From: Parapedobacter soli
GTDB lineage: Bacteria > Bacteroidota > Bacteroidia > Sphingobacteriales > Sphingobacteriaceae
DNA: 43,614 nt
Direction of reading: 5' to 3'
NCBI RefSeq assembly: GCF_025460835.1
Contig: NZ_JAMXAY010000041.1
Location: forward strand, 1-43,614
The number at the start of each line of letters is the position of its first letter. Positions within the stretch are counted from its first letter, which is position 1. Shown here in pieces: positions 19,921 to 28,167 of the stretch. A program made the translations under genes and the position numbers. The notes below the pieces were generated by a model. That model did not search any database. It was given only the letters and a program-made list of their open reading frames with translations, and was not told the DNA's origin.

Positions 19921-22284
19921 TCATGTCCGCGTAATCGCTTCTTCCAGATTATATAAAGCGTGGACAGCCGCCATTAGTGCGGCATGCTCGGCAAGGGGCA
20001 CACCCGGTTTCTCCGGGGCTTCACCCACAGCCAGGAATGCACGTGCTGCATCAGGCTCTCCTTCATAGCGGTCCAACTCACCCTTATAATAAGCTTCCAT
20101 AAGTGTTAATTCCCTGGCACTCGGATCCCGGCTTAATATCCGGCGAAAAGCCCGTATGAGATAAGTCTCTAATGGAGCCTCCGGCTCCTCCATCAACAAC
20201 CTCCCCGAAAGTACCCGCGACGCTTCGAGGATGACCGGATCATTCAGCATTACGAGCGCCTGAAGCGGGGTATTGGTACGCTGACGCGTCACTTCGCACA
20301 TATCGCGGTTACTGGCATCAAAAATGAGCATGTTGGGTGGCGGTACGGTCAGTTTAACGAACACGTACATTCCCCGGCGGTACAAGGCGTCGCCATGGTC
20401 TTGAACATAATTGGCTAGCGAACCCCGTCCCGAACTTGTGACTTCCCATATACCGTCAGGCTGATAGGGTTTTATGCTCGGACCACCGATTTCGGTATTC
20501 AGCAGGCCACTACTGGCCAACGCAAGGTCACGGATAGACTCTGCTGGCAAACGAAGCCGCTTCGAACGCGCCAGATAGATATTCTCCGGATCATCCCTTA
20601 AATGCCTTTCGGTAACCCTTGATGACTGACGGTAAGTCGCCGTCATCACCAGCTGTTTCACTAACCGCTTCACATCCCACCCATTATCGCGGAAATCGGC
20701 TGCCAGCCAGTCCAATAGCTCGGGATGGCTGGGCAATTCACCCTGGTTTCCGAAATCCGCTGCGGTAGCTACTAACCCCCGCCCGAAAAACATGGCCCAT
20801 ATTTGGTTTACAAATACCCGGGCAGTGAGTGGGTTTTCCTTACTAAAGGTCCATTCGGCTAGTCCAAGTCTATTCGGTGCATATTGTGCACTATCAAAAG
20901 ATAGGATTGCCTCAGGTGTACCAGGGTATACACGCTCTGTGGGCGAATCGTATAGTCCACGATCGAGGATATAGGTAGGTCTCACCTCATCGCGTTCGCC
21001 CATCACAGATACCGATACTGCCGATGTATCACCTCCTTTATTTATGAATTTCAATATATCTTCCACATCCTGCTGGGTAATGGTGAGCCGCGGCGTTTTG
21101 GATGGGCCAGAGTCAACCAACCCCTCGAGTCCCTTCTCTAGCGAATTGTTGAAAAATGCGTATAGTTGGAAATAATTTTTCTGTGAAAAAGGATCGTACT
21201 TATGGTCATGGCATTGGGCACATTCCATGGTGATACCCAGAATACCCTTGGTGAAGGTGTTAGTCTTATCAATGGCATATGCCACCCGATACTCTTCTTC
21301 GATTACACCACCTTCTTCAGTGATTTTATGATTCCTATTGAATGCCGAAGCAAGTACCTGTTCTTTCGTGGCGTTTGGCAGCATATCTCCAGCCAATTGC
21401 CATGTTACAAAACGATCATAAGGCATATTTCCATTGAACGCGTGGATTACCCAATCCCGCCAAGGCCATTGTGTCCGAATATCGTCATCCTGATAACCGT
21501 ATGAGTCGGCATATCTTGCTACATCCAGCCAGTGCATCGCCATACGCTCTCCATAGGCAGGCGACGCTATAAGCTCGTCAACCATCTTTTCGTAGCTATC
21601 CACAGACCGATTTGCCATGAATCGGTGGAGTTGATCTTCATTGGGCGGCAATCCGGTCAGGTCAAAGCTTATCCTTCGCAACAAGTGTTGTTTTTCAGCC
21701 TCCGGGTTGGGCTCAAATCCTTTTTCCCCCATACGGGCTAACACAAAATGGTCTATCTCATTGACGGGCCAGTGCTCATCATCAACCTTGGGTACAGCAA
21801 CCTTCTCTGGTGCGGTGAATGCCCAATGTGGTTTATATACCGCCCCCTGCTCAATCCAGCGTTCAATCAGCTTCACTTCGTAAGTCGTGAGCACCAAGTT
21901 GGATGACATGGGGGGCATTCTCATAGTTTCATCTTCGCTGGTAATACGCAGGAAGGCCTCACTCTTATCGGGATGGCCCGGTACAATAGCATGCATACCA
22001 GCGGTCTCCACCAATGCTTTATAAGCCCCTTCTTCCGTGTCGAGCCGCAAGTCTGCCTCCCGGGCATTCTTATCCGGACCATGGCAGGCGAAACATTTAT
22101 CTGAAAGGATAGGTCTGATATGGAAATTATAATCGACAACCGATGGCAACACGGCCGCCCCCCCTACTGAACGACCACTTTTATTTACAGACAAAAAATA
22201 ACCCGAAAGCACTACCGCAACTAAAATGATAGCAACTCCAATAAGCCATTTTGCCGAAAAAAAGCATCGCATCTGTCGATTCAT
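19921..22284 (-). CDS. planctomycete-type cytochrome c with DUF1549 and DUF1553 domains
   Basis: 787 aa. A membrane anchor (about 11-30) is followed by a PSCyt1 haem domain with KCFACHGPDKNAREADLRLD (about 60-150), a DUF1549 domain (about 175-385) containing a second CxxCH (ECAQCHDHKYDP), and DUF1553 (about 480-745) with the characteristic ARVFVNQIWAMFFGRG and PSHPELLDWLA segments. Proteins of this kind are periplasmic and membrane-anchored; their donor and substrate are unknown. It is the second gene of the operon, between the PVC-type haem protein and DUF1501. Two haem sites mean that a cytochrome c maturation system is needed elsewhere in the genome. Confidence 0.93.
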   Translation of the reverse strand: MNRQMRCFFSAKWLIGVAIILVAVVLSGYFLSVNKSGRSVGGAAVLPSVVDYNFHIRPILSDKCFACHGPDKNAREADLRLDTEEGAYKALVETAGMHAIVPGHPDKSEAFLRITSEDETMRMPPMSSNLVLTTYEVKLIERWIEQGAVYKPHWAFTAPEKVAVPKVDDEHWPVNEIDHFVLARMGEKGFEPNPEAEKQHLLRRISFDLTGLPPNEDQLHRFMANRSVDSYEKMVDELIASPAYGERMAMHWLDVARYADSYGYQDDDIRTQWPWRDWVIHAFNGNMPYDRFVTWQLAGDMLPNATKEQVLASAFNRNHKITEEGGVIEEEYRVAYAIDKTNTFTKGILGITMECAQCHDHKYDPFSQKNYFQLYAFFNNSLEKGLEGLVDSGPSKTPRLTITQQDVEDILKFINKGGDTSAVSVSVMGERDEVRPTYILDRGLYDSPTERVYPGTPEAILSFDSAQYAPNRLGLAEWTFSKENPLTARVFVNQIWAMFFGRGLVATAADFGNQGELPSHPELLDWLAADFRDNGWDVKRLVKQLVMTATYRQSSRVTERHLRDDPENIYLARSKRLRLPAESIRDLALASSGLLNTEIGGPSIKPYQPDGIWEVTSSGRGSLANYVQDHGDALYRRGMYVFVKLTVPPPNMLIFDASNRDMCEVTRQRTNTPLQALVMLNDPVILEASRVLSGRLLMEEPEAPLETYLIRAFRRILSRDPSARELTLMEAYYKGELDRYEGEPDAARAFLAVGEAPEKPGVPLAEHAALMAAVHALYNLEEAITRT

Positions 22285-22358
22285 ATTGGTATTCCATTCA
22301 AAAGTAACGAAACTTTTGGAATAGCCGAATGCTAAATCGATAAAAGTAAGTATCCTAG

Positions 22359-24623
22359 CTAGTCCCGTCCAAAAACGCGATATAACTCGTCTTGGGTAAA
22401 TGGCTCGGTGCGCTTGCCAAATGTTGAGCGCGCTACGCCCAAATCTTCAGGCAGTACTTCGTCCCCTGTCGCATTTCCCCAAGCATTGCGGATGTAGCTC
22501 AACAATTGGGCGAGCTCGGCATCGTCGATGGAAGGGTTGTGTGCAATTCCTGGCATTTCACCGCTAACGTCGGCTTTTTCATAGATACGTCCCGAAACAT
22601 CCACTGCTCCAGTAAGCCCATACAAAACGAGGGATGCCAGGCGTTGCTTATTGCCCATTACCCATTGCGATCCCGCCAGCGGCGGCGCAATTGATGAAAC
22701 GCCACGGCCGTCTTCGCCATGGCAAGGCTGGCAGGTCGCTTGAAACAGCGCGACACCCTGCGGATACCGCTTAGCCAATTCCAGCTGGCTGTTTGCAGCC
22801 GCTTTGCCATCTATATCGTCTACCACCGCCGCCAAACGATGGTATAACACCGAAGATGTATCGAGCAATTTTCTGGATATTATTCGCGTAAGCAACGCTT
22901 TTTCCTGGCCTTCAATCCCACTAATCAGCGCGTCGGCCACATATTTGTTGTCTGCATGCGCAATGGCCCACTGCTCAGTGATTGACCGATCTACGTCAGC
23001 AAATGCAGCAATGGCAAACGCAGCATGAGGCATCAATAGCGTATCGCTCTCCGAGACATGGGCGGCAATCAAATTTACCAGTTTTTCAGTAGGGGTTTTC
23101 TCGGCCAACGACACGGCTGCCGAAATAGCCTGCGCACGAAGCTGCCATTGTTGGCGCTCCAGCAACACACGGATATCAGCTAGGTCCAACTGTCCCAGCC
23201 CCTCAAGAGTCCACAATGCATGGGCGACCTGCTTATCGTTATCGCTTGCCTGTAAAATTTCGCGTAGTTTCCCAACAACATCTGTCGCATGACGGTCTAT
23301 CAATACCTGTTGTGCTTTATCGCGGACCCATCCGTTGATATGTCCTAGGAGCATTACTAACGAGTCGGCATCGCGAGGCACTGCAGTCCGAGTAGTTTTG
23401 ACACCCTTCGGGACCACCTTGTAAATCCTCCCCATGCTAAGTGGAAGGGCTAATCCACGTACGTCAATTTCATTTTTCAGATAAGGCGTTAGGTAAGTGC
23501 TGTGCTGGATGATACCACGGTACATGTCTACTACATAGAGCGCACCGTCGGGGCCATCGCAAAGGTTTACCGGGCGGAACCGCTCATCACTACTCGCCAA
23601 AAACTCTCGCCCACGATATGCCTGTTCACCCGTAGTACGGTAGCCATCTTCAACAAGCGTGTTCCTTTTGATAAGGTTAGCAGCAGGCTCTGCAACAAAC
23701 GCATTGATCCCAGGCAACAAACCTCCGCGGTAAACCAATGGACCACAGGCTGCGGTAAAATTCACTAAGCGTCCGGAACTATCAAGAATACCATCCATGT
23801 ACCCACGGTTTACACCTGTAGTGGGGTGCAACGGATAAACACGGGTATCGGCAACGATTGTTTCACCGTACCCCGCAACTTCTCGTTGATTGGGGTTACC
23901 CGAACCGAGACCGGGTAAAAAATAATCACCAAAAAGGTTACTCGAATTATCGTTGTAATAAAGCCGGCCCCAATCGTCTTGGCTAATACCCCATTGTCCA
24001 CGGAAGTGGGTTTTTTCCTTCCGCCAATCGCCATTAGCGAGCCGCCGGTAGCGCCAATCGTACTTCGCGCTGTAAATCCAGTTGTCCAAACCGCGCAAAA
24101 GGCCGTTGGGCTGATGCTCCACATTGCCTCCTTCGGCATACACACTATCCACAAGCGTACGGCCGGCAGGCTTATCGGCATCTATTTCGTAAAACCAAAG
24201 ATTGGGCGGTTCGGCTACAAGCACCCCGCTATCCACAAGGCATATCGCGCGCGGCATAACCAACGAATCGAGAAAAACCGTACGCTCATCCATCTTACCA
24301 TCACCGTCATGATCCGTCAGGATTGCCACTCGGCCCACAGGTGCATTTTCACCAATGCCTAAGGTATCGGGCATATACCCATCCATCTCTACTACCCAAA
24401 TCCTACCTTTTTCATCAAAAGCCATAGCAACGGGAGCAATCACCAACGGTTCTGCAGCTACAAGATCCACCTCAAAACCATCCTCGACCTCCAATGCTTT
24501 TAGGGACGCCTGCGGACTCAACACTCGTTGATCAGCCGTATGGCAGGATGTAAAGACAGTGATTACAATTGTAAAAACTAAAAAAAAAGTAACAGGACTA
24601 GTGTTCACACTACAAATCTGCAT
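22359..24623 (-). CDS. PVC-type haem-binding CxxCH lipoprotein (sorbosone-dehydrogenase-like propeller, HEAT-like repeats, cytochrome c)
   Basis: 754 aa from the ATG at 24623 (the preceding TTG is another possible start). The signal ends in VFTSC, a lipobox-like site. Residues about 40-400 form a beta-propeller related to the PVC-type N-terminal/L-sorbosone dehydrogenase region (MAFDEKGRIWVVEMDGYMP, and DGPDGALYVVDMYRGIIQHS). About 420-620 are HEAT-like helical repeats. The C-terminal cytochrome c domain carries CQPCHGEDGRG and an axial Met candidate in GEMPGIAHNPSIDDAELAQL. It is probably a periplasmic dehydrogenase-cytochrome; the substrate is unknown. It is the first gene of the four-gene operon. 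The 188-bp gap to the divergent flavin oxidoreductase holds no clear -7 box for this strand. Confidence 0.9.
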   Translation of the reverse strand: MQICSVNTSPVTFFLVFTIVITVFTSCHTADQRVLSPQASLKALEVEDGFEVDLVAAEPLVIAPVAMAFDEKGRIWVVEMDGYMPDTLGIGENAPVGRVAILTDHDGDGKMDERTVFLDSLVMPRAICLVDSGVLVAEPPNLWFYEIDADKPAGRTLVDSVYAEGGNVEHQPNGLLRGLDNWIYSAKYDWRYRRLANGDWRKEKTHFRGQWGISQDDWGRLYYNDNSSNLFGDYFLPGLGSGNPNQREVAGYGETIVADTRVYPLHPTTGVNRGYMDGILDSSGRLVNFTAACGPLVYRGGLLPGINAFVAEPAANLIKRNTLVEDGYRTTGEQAYRGREFLASSDERFRPVNLCDGPDGALYVVDMYRGIIQHSTYLTPYLKNEIDVRGLALPLSMGRIYKVVPKGVKTTRTAVPRDADSLVMLLGHINGWVRDKAQQVLIDRHATDVVGKLREILQASDNDKQVAHALWTLEGLGQLDLADIRVLLERQQWQLRAQAISAAVSLAEKTPTEKLVNLIAAHVSESDTLLMPHAAFAIAAFADVDRSITEQWAIAHADNKYVADALISGIEGQEKALLTRIISRKLLDTSSVLYHRLAAVVDDIDGKAAANSQLELAKRYPQGVALFQATCQPCHGEDGRGVSSIAPPLAGSQWVMGNKQRLASLVLYGLTGAVDVSGRIYEKADVSGEMPGIAHNPSIDDAELAQLLSYIRNAWGNATGDEVLPEDLGVARSTFGKRTEPFTQDELYRVFGRD

Positions 24624-24784
24624 CAATTTCTTAAAATATCAAGCTAATTGCTGAACTAGCTATAAAAATATTACGGATGATGTTTCCAGATCCAATAATC
24701 GCCAGGCAAAGCTAACATTTTTTATAAACCTTGTTCATCACATATTTCTTAACCTATGACAACATTCTCCACAAACTTCTTGTT

Positions 24785-24792
24785 TACCTTTG
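24785..24792 (+). promoter_or_regulatory. promoter of the LLM-type oxidoreductase, -7 box
   Basis: TACCTTTG is an exact match to TAnnTTTG, 19 bases before the chosen ATG. GGAG (24802-24805) sits six bases before the ATG, which supports that start. Confidence 0.6.
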
Positions 24793-24811
24793 TCTCCAAA
24801 CGGAGATAATT

Positions 24812-25852
24812 ATGGAATTAGGTATCAGCATGTTTGGAGATCTGGCCGTAGATCCGGCAACAGGTAAATTTCAACCAACACAACAAAGGCTTCAGGAAAT
24901 CATCGAAGAAATCAAGTTGATGGACGAAGTGGGATTGGATTATTTCGGTATTGGCGAGCACCATCGCCCAGATTATGCCGTGCCCAGTCCGGAAATCATA
25001 TTAGCCGCCGCAGCTCCGGTAACCAAACGCATCAAGCTAGGAAGTGCCGTATCAGTGGTCAGCTCGGCCGACCCTGTGAAGTTATATCAGAATTTTGCTA
25101 TGGTAGACCTATTGTCTGGTGGCCGTGCCGAATTGATGGCTGGCCGGGGCAGCTTCATCGAGTCTTTCCCTCTTTTTGGGTACGACCTGCAGGATTATGA
25201 AGCATTGTTTACCGAAAAGCTCGATTTGCTCCTCGCTATCAACAAAAACGAACGAGTCACGTGGAAAGGAAACTTCAGGGCACCACTTAACAACCAGGAA
25301 GTACTGCCCCGGGCGCTAAACAACAACCTCCCGATATGGATAGCCGTGGGTGGCACCCCACAATCTGTAGTCCGTGCGGGCAGGTTAGGGTTGCCACTGA
25401 TGGTAGCTATCATCGGCGGGTCGCCTGCCCAATTCAAGCCTCTCTTTGAACTCTATAAAAAAACGTACACAGAGCATGGACACGATCTTTCCAAACTTCA
25501 AGTAGGCATCCACGCGCACGGGCTATTTGGCGATGACGACCACGAGCTCAGCCGCAATTATTACCCGCTGTACGCCGCACAGATGGACCGGATAGGCCGG
25601 TCACGGGGCTGGCCGCCATACCAGCAGACCCAATTTGATTTTGGGAAATCGAATCATGGTGCATTATTCATCGGTGAGCCCGATGCCATGGTAGAAAAAA
25701 TCTTATATGTGCAGGAGTTATTCGGACTGACGCGATTTGCAACGCATATGGACGTGGGCGCACCTTCCCATAAAGACCTGATGAAATCCATCGAGGTTTA
25801 CGGCACAAAGATTGTCCCGAAGGTGAAGGCCGCCCTACGTGACAAATCGTAG
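24812..25852 (+). CDS. LLM-class flavin-dependent oxidoreductase
   Basis: 346 aa from the ATG at 24812. The upstream in-frame ATG at 24731 would run through the -7 box, so it is rejected. This is a bacterial luciferase-like monooxygenase (TIM barrel, FMN/F420-type): MELGISMFGDL at strand 1, GLDYFGIGEHHRPDYAVPSP around strand 2, KLGSAVSVVSSADPVKLYQ, and LSGGRAELMAGRGSFIESF, the family block near the flavin site. The substrate is unknown; close relatives are annotated only generically. It stands alone, divergent from the cytochrome operon and convergent with the ABC-type binding protein. Confidence 0.9.
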   Translation: MELGISMFGDLAVDPATGKFQPTQQRLQEIIEEIKLMDEVGLDYFGIGEHHRPDYAVPSPEIILAAAAPVTKRIKLGSAVSVVSSADPVKLYQNFAMVDLLSGGRAELMAGRGSFIESFPLFGYDLQDYEALFTEKLDLLLAINKNERVTWKGNFRAPLNNQEVLPRALNNNLPIWIAVGGTPQSVVRAGRLGLPLMVAIIGGSPAQFKPLFELYKKTYTEHGHDLSKLQVGIHAHGLFGDDDHELSRNYYPLYAAQMDRIGRSRGWPPYQQTQFDFGKSNHGALFIGEPDAMVEKILYVQELFGLTRFATHMDVGAPSHKDLMKSIEVYGTKIVPKVKAALRDKS

Positions 25853-25935
25853 GCTGCATATATATTGTAATCATATTCAATACGGGAAGTAGTCCAACTA
25901 GGCACGCCTTCCATTGGGGTACTTAATAAATTTTA

Positions 25936-26922
25936 CTAGTTCCCGGCTCCTAGTTGCGCAAAGGTATCCGGGAATTCGAAACCAAAACGTTGCGCCGCTT
26001 CGGTATTATATACACGCCTCCTCACATGGAGCATCTCTACCTGCAAACCGTCTGTGGATCCTACCGTGAGATACCGTGCGGCTTGTGCACCGCTTTGATA
26101 CCCCCACTGGTAAATGTCTGCTCCGAAAGCCGCAACAGCACCCCTGGCTACCAGTCCGGATTCACTGGTGAAAACCGGCACGCCTTTATCATTGCAGTTC
26201 TTCAAAATGGTTTCAAACGCTGCAAATACCGTATTGTCCGGGTTGGCAAAAAAGGCATCGATATCTTTATTCAATAACGTCCGCACCACCAGTTGCGCCT
26301 CGGCCGACGAATTGAGCGGCAGTGCTACCAATTGCACGCCTATACTGTCTGCTAACAGGGCTATCCGTTCATACGCCTCCAGCGATTGGGGTTCGGATTG
26401 GTTATAGATCATGCCGACAGTAAGCTGTTTACCCTTTGGCTTCACCATCTCAGCGATAAGGGTGAACGATGTGTCTATATAATCCAGGTTTTCGCCCGTA
26501 CCAAACAAATTATCCGGAGCATCGCCATCCGCTGCCAACAGCCCTAAAACAGTGGGCATGGCTGTCACCGTCTGAAATATCGGAATGTCCTTACCTCTTT
26601 GTACGGCAGCAATGGTAGCCAAGGTAGTGCTGGTACCAATAAGGTCCACCTCCTCGCTGTTGAAATAGCTGATAATCTGGTTGAGCGTGGCCGCGTCGCC
26701 CTGTGCATTGCGATGGATGATTGTAACGGTACCATCAGCTTCACTATACCCACTATCGGCGAGGGCATCCATGAAGCCTAGCCGCGCTTGGGCAATGGTG
26801 GCATCTTCAAAGGCCTCGACAAAGCCAACAACAGGAACCCCCTCCTGTTTCCGGGGCGATTGGCAAGCGATAATAAGACCACTCAGGAATATCGTTAGCA
26901 GGATACAGCATTTTCTAAGCAT
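25936..26922 (-). CDS. ABC transporter substrate-binding lipoprotein (ABC_sub_bind type)
   Basis: 328 aa. The signal MLRKCCILLTIFLSGLIIAC ends in a good lipobox (LIIAC). The mature protein is a two-lobe type I periplasmic binding fold: VPVVGFVEAFEDATIAQARL, DLIGTSTTLATIAAV, GKQLTVGMIYNQSEPQS, and GVPVFTSESGLVARGAVAAFG. This pattern is the ABC_sub_bind (PF04392) family, whose ligands are often amino acid-like or unknown. The usual permease and ATPase genes are absent: it is flanked by convergent and divergent genes. It may work with a transporter encoded elsewhere or as a sensor component. Confidence 0.85.
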   Translation of the reverse strand: MLRKCCILLTIFLSGLIIACQSPRKQEGVPVVGFVEAFEDATIAQARLGFMDALADSGYSEADGTVTIIHRNAQGDAATLNQIISYFNSEEVDLIGTSTTLATIAAVQRGKDIPIFQTVTAMPTVLGLLAADGDAPDNLFGTGENLDYIDTSFTLIAEMVKPKGKQLTVGMIYNQSEPQSLEAYERIALLADSIGVQLVALPLNSSAEAQLVVRTLLNKDIDAFFANPDNTVFAAFETILKNCNDKGVPVFTSESGLVARGAVAAFGADIYQWGYQSGAQAARYLTVGSTDGLQVEMLHVRRRVYNTEAAQRFGFEFPDTFAQLGAGN

Positions 26923-26927
26923 AGAAG

Positions 26928-26935
26928 CAAACTTA
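26928..26935 (-). promoter_or_regulatory. possible -7 box for the binding lipoprotein gene
   Basis: On the minus strand TAAGTTTG matches TAnnTTTG, but it ends only five bases before the ATG. If used, the mRNA would be nearly leaderless. No -33 TTG is seen. Confidence 0.3.
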
Positions 26936-27092
26936 GCGAAAATGTATCGTATTTATCAGCTCTCGTCCGCCACCGCGTATTATTTTATAGAGAAATAGAC
27001 TTTATGGGCAATTATTCAAACGAACGCCCAACACCTGATACAATACGTCAGCCAATACCTGTATAATCGGCTAAAATTCGTAATGTTGCCAA

Positions 27093-27875
27093 ATGGTTTT
27101 CAATTTCAAGAAACGATGGAAGCGGCCGCATAAGGTGGGCCTTGTACTCTCGGGCGGTGGCCTCAGGGGTATCGGGCACCTGGGGGCTATCAAAGCGCTC
27201 GAAGAACATGGTTACCGGCCCTCGGTCATTTCGGGGTGCAGTATGGGCGCTATAATTGGCGCCTTTTATGCCGCCGGCTATACAGCAGATGCGATGTTGA
27301 GTATCATCGAAAAAAACAACCTATTCCCTACAACAAGCTTCCGGCTACGGACGTCCGGCTTCCTAGACAGCCACTTCGTCTCGCGAATGATACAGAAGCA
27401 CATCCCTGCAAACACCTTCGAATCATTGAAAACACCGTTATATGTAGCCGCAACGAATTTTACATCGGGCCAGATCGAATACTTCCACTCGGGCACCTTG
27501 GATGAAGCGCTTCTAGCCTCATCCAGCGTACCATTGATGTTTCCCGCAGTAAAACACAAAGGCTCCATATATTATGATGGTGGTATACTCGACAACCTAC
27601 CTGTAAAGCCGTTGCTTGGACAATGCAAGTTCTTAATCGGAGTACATGTAAATGCACCCAACCGGATTATGGCAGACAAACTCAGCCCTGCCAAGGTATT
27701 CGACCGGATTACACATCTCGCAATCGGACATTCCGTAGCAGAGAGTGCGAAGAAATGCAACCTGTTTCTAGAACCACCCGAAATGCTACAATTCGGGATG
27801 TTCGAAAAAAAGGAAGTGATGGCTATTTATGAATATGTTTATACGTATGTCTCACAGCGTCTCACGAATGTCTGA
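27093..27875 (+). CDS. patatin-like phospholipase
   Basis: 260 aa. A Ser-Asp dyad lipid acyl hydrolase. The oxyanion-hole motif GGGLRG is at 21-26, the nucleophile elbow GCSMG at 48-52 (Ser50), and the catalytic Asp in DGG at 163-165. There is no signal peptide, so it acts in the cytoplasm or at the inner membrane face. Length and motif spacing match the small bacterial RssA-like group. The start ATG fits the short basic N-terminus KKRWKRPHK. It stands alone upstream of the aromatic operon promoter; I see no convincing terminator between them. Confidence 0.93.
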   Translation: MVFNFKKRWKRPHKVGLVLSGGGLRGIGHLGAIKALEEHGYRPSVISGCSMGAIIGAFYAAGYTADAMLSIIEKNNLFPTTSFRLRTSGFLDSHFVSRMIQKHIPANTFESLKTPLYVAATNFTSGQIEYFHSGTLDEALLASSSVPLMFPAVKHKGSIYYDGGILDNLPVKPLLGQCKFLIGVHVNAPNRIMADKLSPAKVFDRITHLAIGHSVAESAKKCNLFLEPPEMLQFGMFEKKEVMAIYEYVYTYVSQRLTNV

Positions 27876-27966
27876 AAAACACAGAGAACCGCCTTACCCC
27901 GGAACTGCGTTTTTCTCATACAAAACCAAGATATTATTAAAATTTTACAATTTTTACGTTTTCTCC

Positions 27967-27996
27967 TTGATAATAAAGAAAAATAGCGTAAATTTG
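27967..27996 (+). promoter_or_regulatory. promoter of the aromatic amino acid operon
   Basis: A -33 TTG (27967-27969) and an exact -7 box TAAATTTG (27989-27996) are separated by 19 bases, the Bacteroidota spacing. Transcription would begin near 28002, about a dozen bases before the leader peptide start. Confidence 0.7.
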
Positions 27997-28014
27997 GCTC
28001 GTCAAATAAGGAAA

Positions 28015-28083
28015 ATGTTAATAGAGAACAACGCATATCGGTTTTTCGGTTTCTTTTACTTTACCAGTGAATGCCGGGATTGA
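28015..28083 (+). CDS. Phe/Tyr-rich leader peptide of the pheA operon
   Basis: 22 codons, ATG 28015 to TGA 28081-28083. Codons 8-16 read YRFFGFFYF: five Phe (codons 10, 11, 13, 14, 16) and two Tyr (8, 15). AAGGA lies just before the ATG. It sits between a consensus promoter and an attenuator hairpin directly in front of pheA, which makes the aromatic run very unlikely to be chance. A ribosome stalled on the Phe codons would leave the antiterminator arm free; one that reaches the stop codon would cover it. It is too short for normal gene calling. Confidence 0.85.
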   Translation: MLIENNAYRFFGFFYFTSECRD

Positions 28084-28130
28084 TATGCATTGATAACGAA
28101 ATAAGGTATAAATGTAGAAAAGTCCCGGCA
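28072..28130 (+). promoter_or_regulatory. antiterminator hairpin of the pheA attenuator
   Basis: UGCCGGGAUU (28072-28081), formed by the last codons of the leader peptide and the U of its stop, is complementary to AGUCCCGGCA (28121-28130) over ten pairs with one G-U. The downstream arm is the same segment that forms the 5' arm of the terminator, so the two structures exclude each other. Confidence 0.8.
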
Positions 28131-28150
28131 CGAAAGCCGGGATTTTTTTT
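28118..28150 (+). terminator. attenuator terminator in front of pheA
   Basis: TCCCGGC (28123-28129) pairs with GCCGGGA (28136-28142) around the loop ACGAAA and is followed by eight Ts (28143-28150). It ends 17 bases before the pheA ATG and after the operon promoter, so it terminates inside the leader. GCCGGGA also occurs at 28073-28079, the competing antiterminator arm. Confidence 0.9.
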
Positions 28151-28167
28151 GTCCATACAAAAAGAAC

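Noticed and set aside
27081-27088. TAATGTTG as promoter of the patatin gene
   Set aside because: One mismatch to the -7 box, only four bases from the ATG, and no -33 box.
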